Origin: Alteromonas portus
GTDB taxonomy: Bacteria; Pseudomonadota; Gammaproteobacteria; Enterobacterales; Alteromonadaceae
Assembly (NCBI RefSeq): GCF_005117025.1
Contig: NZ_SWCO01000011.1
Coordinates: forward strand, 1 to 64,000
Length of the DNA stretch: 64,000 nucleotides
Direction of reading: 5' to 3'
The notes beneath the pieces are model-generated. The model was given only the letters and a program-made list of their open reading frames with translations, was not told where the DNA came from and ran no database searches. Below are positions 57,274 through 64,000 of this stretch, in pieces; the stretch's first letter is position 1; every line of letters starts with the position of its first letter. The position numbers and the translations under genes were made by a program.

Positions 57274-58785
57274 ATGCAGGCAGAACTCCAGCACGACGCA
57301 CAAACCTACGGCGAGTATTATGCCGCCGTAGACTTAGGCTCTAACAGCTTTCACATGGTGATTGTTCACGTTGTTAACGGCAGTGTGCAAATAATAGGGA
57401 AAATTAAACAGAAAGTGCGCCTAGCAGCTGGCTTAGATGATAATTTTGCCCTTGATGACGTAAGCATGGAACGTGGCTGGCAGTGCCTACAAGTTTTTTC
57501 AGAGCGTCTGCAGGATATCCCTTCCTCAAACATAAAAATCGTTGCTACCGCTACATTACGATTAGCAACCAATGCCCATATTTTTATTCGCAAAGCAGAA
57601 GAGATACTCAACCATAAACTTGAGGTGATAAGCGGTGAAGAAGAGGCACGACAAATATATCTTGGCGTAGCTTATACATCTGCCAACCAAGGCAATAGCT
57701 TGGTTATTGATATTGGCGGCGCGAGCACCGAAATTATCATCGGAAATGACATGCAGCCTATCCATTTAAAAAGTTTGGATATGGGGTGCGTTACCTTCAT
57801 GGAACGCTATTTCACAGGCGGCAAAATAACCGACGATAATTTCGAAAACGCCAAGCAAGCCGCACACGCGCTTATTGCAGAGGTTTCGAATGCCTTCTTA
57901 TGCTTTGACTGGGAAAATTGTTTAGGCGCATCGGGTACACCACAAGCAATTACTGAAATATTGGTAGCCCAAGGTATTAGCGATGCAATCCGCTTAGATT
58001 ATTTATACCACCTTGAAAAGCAGTGTATTGAGTGCGGCAGTATTAAAACCCTCGATATCGACGGCTTAGAAGACAATAGAAAAGCTATTTTCCCTTCGGG
58101 TTTGGCTATTCTAATAAGCTTGTTTGAGGCATTAAATATTAAGCACATGAATATTTCTGGCGGTGCCCTGCGTGAAGGGCTCATCTATGGAATGTTAGAT
58201 AACGTCACTGAAAACGATAGACGCCAGCAAACGCTTAATCAGGCTAAACAGCGTTATCATATTGACAAGAACCACGCTAATTCAGTTCGCCATGTGGCAC
58301 TTGCCCTTTGCCATCAGCTTTGCGCCCAACAAAACATCTGTCACCTAGATACGGAAACTATCTTGGGTGCCGCTGCACAGCTTCATGAAATCGGCCTTCA
58401 TATCGAATATAAACGTCACCACGAGCACGGTGAATATATTCTAAGTCATATCGATTTACCCGGCTTTACTCGATTACAGCGTTCAGCAATTCGCGATTTA
58501 GTAGCGCAACATCGCTTAACCATTAACACTCAAATTTTCGAAAAGTATCACGAAGATTACCGCCCCATGCTTAAAGGCTTGCTTCGAATATTAAGGATTG
58601 CAGTTGTGTTATGTTTACGTCGTCAAAATAAGCATATTCCTGAAGTTTCTCTAAGCTGCGATGATAGTAAGTGGACACTTACTTTCCCAGAGGGTTGGCT
58701 AAAGTCTCACCCTCTGATTAATGCCGAGCTAGCTAATGAATGCTGGCTGCAGCACAAAGCTGGTTGCGAGCTCGTCTGTAAGTAA
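57274..58785 (+). CDS. gppA: Exopolyphosphatase / pppGpp phosphohydrolase
   Basis: The protein has 503 residues. The actin-like ATPase domain has YAAVDLGSNSFHMVI and VIDIGGASTEIIIG; EEARQIYLGVA is a family mark. The C-terminal HD-like half (about 310-500) is present. It turns pppGpp into ppGpp or cuts polyphosphate. It follows rhlB by 36 bases. Confidence 0.94.
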   Translation: MQAELQHDAQTYGEYYAAVDLGSNSFHMVIVHVVNGSVQIIGKIKQKVRLAAGLDDNFALDDVSMERGWQCLQVFSERLQDIPSSNIKIVATATLRLATNAHIFIRKAEEILNHKLEVISGEEEARQIYLGVAYTSANQGNSLVIDIGGASTEIIIGNDMQPIHLKSLDMGCVTFMERYFTGGKITDDNFENAKQAAHALIAEVSNAFLCFDWENCLGASGTPQAITEILVAQGISDAIRLDYLYHLEKQCIECGSIKTLDIDGLEDNRKAIFPSGLAILISLFEALNIKHMNISGGALREGLIYGMLDNVTENDRRQQTLNQAKQRYHIDKNHANSVRHVALALCHQLCAQQNICHLDTETILGAAAQLHEIGLHIEYKRHHEHGEYILSHIDLPGFTRLQRSAIRDLVAQHRLTINTQIFEKYHEDYRPMLKGLLRILRIAVVLCLRRQNKHIPEVSLSCDDSKWTLTFPEGWLKSHPLINAELANECWLQHKAGCELVCK

Positions 58786-58811
58786 ACACTCACAGTCATG
58801 ATTTAAAAAAC

Positions 58812-58840
58812 AAAAAACCGTGCTAGGCACGGTTTTTTTA
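58812..58840. terminator. Terminator between gppA and hemB
   Basis: CCGTGC pairs with GCACGG around TAG, extended by AAAAAA against TTTTTT. Perfect and bidirectional, as fits convergent genes. Confidence 0.9.
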
Positions 58841-58872
58841 TGGACGATTAATACGCGTTATTAATAAAGGCG

Positions 58873-61778
<2,906 letters not shown>

Positions 61779-61790
61779 ATAAACCTATGT

Positions 61791-62567
61791 TTAGCCGAGA
61801 GAAAACAACTCACAGCTATTAGCATAACTGCTAATACGCAATTTATCAGTCTCAACCTGCAGATATTCACCTAATTGTTGAGCTATGTGGGGCAAAAAAG
61901 CGGGTTCATTATTACGCTTTCGCGGACGCAGCGTTTTTGGAAACAAATAGGGCGCATCGGTTTCAAGGATAAGCTTATCTAACGGTATATGCTTTACAGC
62001 ATCACGTAAATCTTCGCCCCGTTTATCATCACATACCCATCCTGTAATACCTATATAAAGACCTAAGGATAAATACGCTTTAACCTGTTCAGCCGTGCCA
62101 GTAAAGCAGTGGGCAATCCCCCCTTTTAAACGCGGCATATACTGGGTTAACAGGCTAATTTGTTCGCTAAAGGCATCTCTTTCATGTAGATAAACGGGTA
62201 GATTCAACGATGCCGCTATTTCAAGCTGAGCTTCAAATACTGCTAATTGGACGTCTTGGGGTGAAAAGTTGCGGTTAAAATCAAGGCCGCATTCACCAAC
62301 AGCTACACACCCTTCGTGTTGGGCAAGTTCACGTAACCGCTGGTAATCGCTTTGCGTAACGTCTTTTGCATTGTGCGGATGCACACCAATAGTATAACAG
62401 CATTGAGTTGGATACTTGTTATAAAGCGCTACTGCGGCGTCCCATTCACTAGGATGGGTGGTTATAATGCAGAGCTTTTCTACCTCCGCATCTTTTGCAC
62501 GTTGAATTATCTCGTCGGCGTCAAATCGCTTATCAAGCAAGTTGACGCCAGCATCAAACCAGGGCAT
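61791..62567 (-). CDS. tatD: TatD family metal-dependent hydrolase
   Basis: The protein has 258 residues. TIM-barrel amidohydrolase with VGECGLDFNRNFS, YLHERDAF, GGIAHCFTGT and LILETDAPYL metal and catalytic regions. The FDAGVNL start is that of TatD proper rather than YcfH. It is a 3'-5' DNase with a possible role in quality control, not part of the Tat channel. It lies in the tatB-tatC-x-tatD-x-hemB run. Confidence 0.93.
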   Translation of the reverse strand: MPWFDAGVNLLDKRFDADEIIQRAKDAEVEKLCIITTHPSEWDAAVALYNKYPTQCCYTIGVHPHNAKDVTQSDYQRLRELAQHEGCVAVGECGLDFNRNFSPQDVQLAVFEAQLEIAASLNLPVYLHERDAFSEQISLLTQYMPRLKGGIAHCFTGTAEQVKAYLSLGLYIGITGWVCDDKRGEDLRDAVKHIPLDKLILETDAPYLFPKTLRPRKRNNEPAFLPHIAQQLGEYLQVETDKLRISSYANSCELFSLG

Positions 62568-63122
62568 TTATTTTACGCGTTTCACTTTCATGCGCTTGTT
62601 TACGCCTTCTACGCTGAGATAGAACGACCCCAACAGGCCTCGTTCAATTGATACTTGCTGACCTTCTTCAATTTTCAAGTAAGCACTATCGCTCTGTTGC
62701 CAAACCGAGCCATCGCTGAAAGTGATAATTTTTTTACCTCGAAGAGAGTCTTTAAATGACGCAATGGTGAGTGACACCTCTGATGCTTCGGCTGATAAAT
62801 CACGTCTATGCTCTAAACCAAAGTCATTTTTCGGCTCTGATGCTTCAGCGGGTTTATTTACAACAGGCTGCTTGTTAGCGTTGGCCTGAGGCTTTGGCTG
62901 ATTAGCTGCTTCAGATCTATATGCCTGTAATTGGCTAACTTGTGCACTTGCACCTTCGTACTGATTCAGTGATTTCGCAATGTTGTCGTAACAAATTAGA
63001 CGCTTTAAGCTGTTGTCTGTGTTACGGCATTTTTCCATAGCATCAGCTACCGTTTCAGCGTGAACATTGAACGCCCCAAAAGCACACAATAATGTGGCAA
63101 GAGATATCAGTCGAGTTTTCAT
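62568..63122 (-). CDS. Hypothetical secreted protein between tatC and tatD
   Basis: The family is not recognised for certain. The protein has 184 residues: signal peptide (ending FNVHAE), a short Cys pair segment MEKCRNTDNSLKRLICYDNI common to small periplasmic proteins, a low-complexity linker rich in Asn, Pro and Lys, and a C-terminal beta domain (about 120-184) with WQQSDSAYLKIEEGQ. Its stop abuts the tatD start directly. Same operon by spacing. Confidence 0.8.
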   Translation of the reverse strand: MKTRLISLATLLCAFGAFNVHAETVADAMEKCRNTDNSLKRLICYDNIAKSLNQYEGASAQVSQLQAYRSEAANQPKPQANANKQPVVNKPAEASEPKNDFGLEHRRDLSAEASEVSLTIASFKDSLRGKKIITFSDGSVWQQSDSAYLKIEEGQQVSIERGLLGSFYLSVEGVNKRMKVKRVK

Positions 63123-63147
63123 TTTTATTCCTTTCTTTTTTTAACTT

Positions 63148-63900
63148 TTATGTGTTGTCCGTTGTTTGAGTGGATGCGTCTTTGGGCGTTTTACCTGCAT
63201 AAAAGCCTCCAACAATAACCCCTACTTCAAACAGTAACCACATTGGAATAGCTAATAATGTCTGAGAGATAACATCAGGTGGTGTTAGTAACATGCCGAC
63301 AACGAATGCGCCTACAACCACATAAGGGCGCTTGGCTCTCAGCGATTTAGCATCAGTTACCCCAGTCCAACACATTAGAATAATGGCTATCGGTATCTCG
63401 AATGAGACCCCAAATGCGAAAAACAGTTTCAAGACGAAGTTCAAATAGCTAGATATATCTGTACTTACCGTCACACCTTCAGGTGCTACGCTCGTAAAAA
63501 ACGCAAACGCTATTGGAAAAACAACAAAGTAGGCAAATGCCATACCCGCGTAAAACAGCAGCGTACTTGAGAGCAGTAAAGGAGCAACTAAGCGCTTTTC
63601 ATTTCTATACAGACCCGGTGCTACGAACCCCCATACTTGGTAGAGCACATAGGGAATAGCAATAAAAAACGATAACACCAGCGTTAGTTTGAAAGGTGCA
63701 AAAAAAGGTGATGCAACGTCTGTTGCAATCATGCTCGCATTTTCGGGCAAGGCTTCAAGCAATGGCATCGCCAATAACTTGTAAAGGTCTTGCGCAAATG
63801 CCGCTAAACAAATGAAAACGATGAGTACACTCAAAAGGGCTTTGAGAATACGGCTTCGCAATTCAATTAAATGAGAAATAAGATTATTAGCGTCAGACAT
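63148..63900 (-). CDS. tatC: Sec-independent translocase TatC
   Basis: The protein has 250 residues and six membrane helices. Family marks: [44 protein letters not shown] and the EKR-containing loop after it. TatC recognises twin-arginine signal peptides with TatB. Abuts the end of tatB. Confidence 0.97.
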   Translation of the reverse strand: MSDANNLISHLIELRSRILKALLSVLIVFICLAAFAQDLYKLLAMPLLEALPENASMIATDVASPFFAPFKLTLVLSFFIAIPYVLYQVWGFVAPGLYRNEKRLVAPLLLSSTLLFYAGMAFAYFVVFPIAFAFFTSVAPEGVTVSTDISSYLNFVLKLFFAFGVSFEIPIAIILMCWTGVTDAKSLRAKRPYVVVGAFVVGMLLTPPDVISQTLLAIPMWLLFEVGVIVGGFYAGKTPKDASTQTTDNT

Positions 63901-64000
63901 CTATTGCTTTTTGTAAGGTTCTTGAACCGACTCGGCGGCTTTTTTTAGCTCATCGACGCTCTGTTCAAGTTCAGGTGAAAGATCTTTAAGCCCTTGCTGT
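63901..64000 (-). CDS. tatB: TatB, 3' end only
   Basis: The last 32 codons of a frame running off the right edge, ending [17 protein letters not shown]. The charged helical tail fits TatB, and the stop touches the tatC start codon, as expected of a tatABC operon. The N-terminal membrane helix that would prove it lies outside the window. Confidence 0.8.
   Translation of the reverse strand, partial: QQGLKDLSPELEQSVDELKKAAESVQEPYKKQ

Overview
The window reads as the chromosome of a marine gammaproteobacterium of the Alteromonas type. This is inferred from gene content and neighbourhoods (gppA-rhlB // trxA-rho, purK-purE, tatB-tatC with tatD-hemB, purA next to a DUF2065 gene, the style of the TonB, PepSY and PQQ proteins) and from moderate GC. 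No database search was run, so the genus is a judgement.

Bases 1 to about 9.3 kb are the distal end of a chromosomal integron cassette array. About 15 attC-like recombination sites, most 78-126 bp long, separate 16 small cassettes. Each site starts with a degenerate RYYYAAC core and ends with a GTTRRRY core. The integrase gene and attI are not in the window and should lie to the left. The cassettes encode two reverse-facing type II toxin-antitoxin pairs, two flavodoxin-fold enzymes (one 5'-truncated and joined to half an attC), an ABM-type monooxygenase, a membrane-anchored HTH protein with an LptA-like outer domain, and many unrecognised proteins of 84-151 residues, most of them membrane proteins. 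The sites fall into two sequence families, several have damaged cores, and the right edge is decayed.

From 9.3 to 21 kb lie housekeeping and accessory genes: a TlpA-like thioredoxin, PspC, a TonB C-terminal protein, two GNATs with yjdM, a LysR regulator divergent from a glyA gene, an Nramp-related transporter without the canonical metal motif behind a porin/binding-protein pair, a Rof-type Rho inhibitor, a VOC protein and a YitT protein. A 26-residue Arg-rich small ORF with its own terminator lies just before alr.

From 21.4 to 32 kb is a peptidoglycan-sugar salvage neighbourhood: alr, murQ, namZ (lipoprotein), an MscS channel, an exported two-domain nagZ, an NhaC-type transporter and a lipoprotein gamma-glutamyltransferase. 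A 14-bp-period tandem repeat starts inside the 3' end of the last gene.

From 32 to 48 kb are a NYN protein, a PepSY protein, an aldehyde dehydrogenase, purA, a kynureninase-like enzyme, cnoX, an S9 peptidase, a metal-flavoured trio (PQQ dehydrogenase, Dps, PCuAC chaperone), tRNA-Thr and purKE. From 48 to 64 kb are nhaA, a hybrid histidine kinase, an M20 amidohydrolase, rho, trxA, rhlB, gppA, hemB, a diguanylate cyclase, tatD, a small secreted protein, tatC and the 3' end of tatB.
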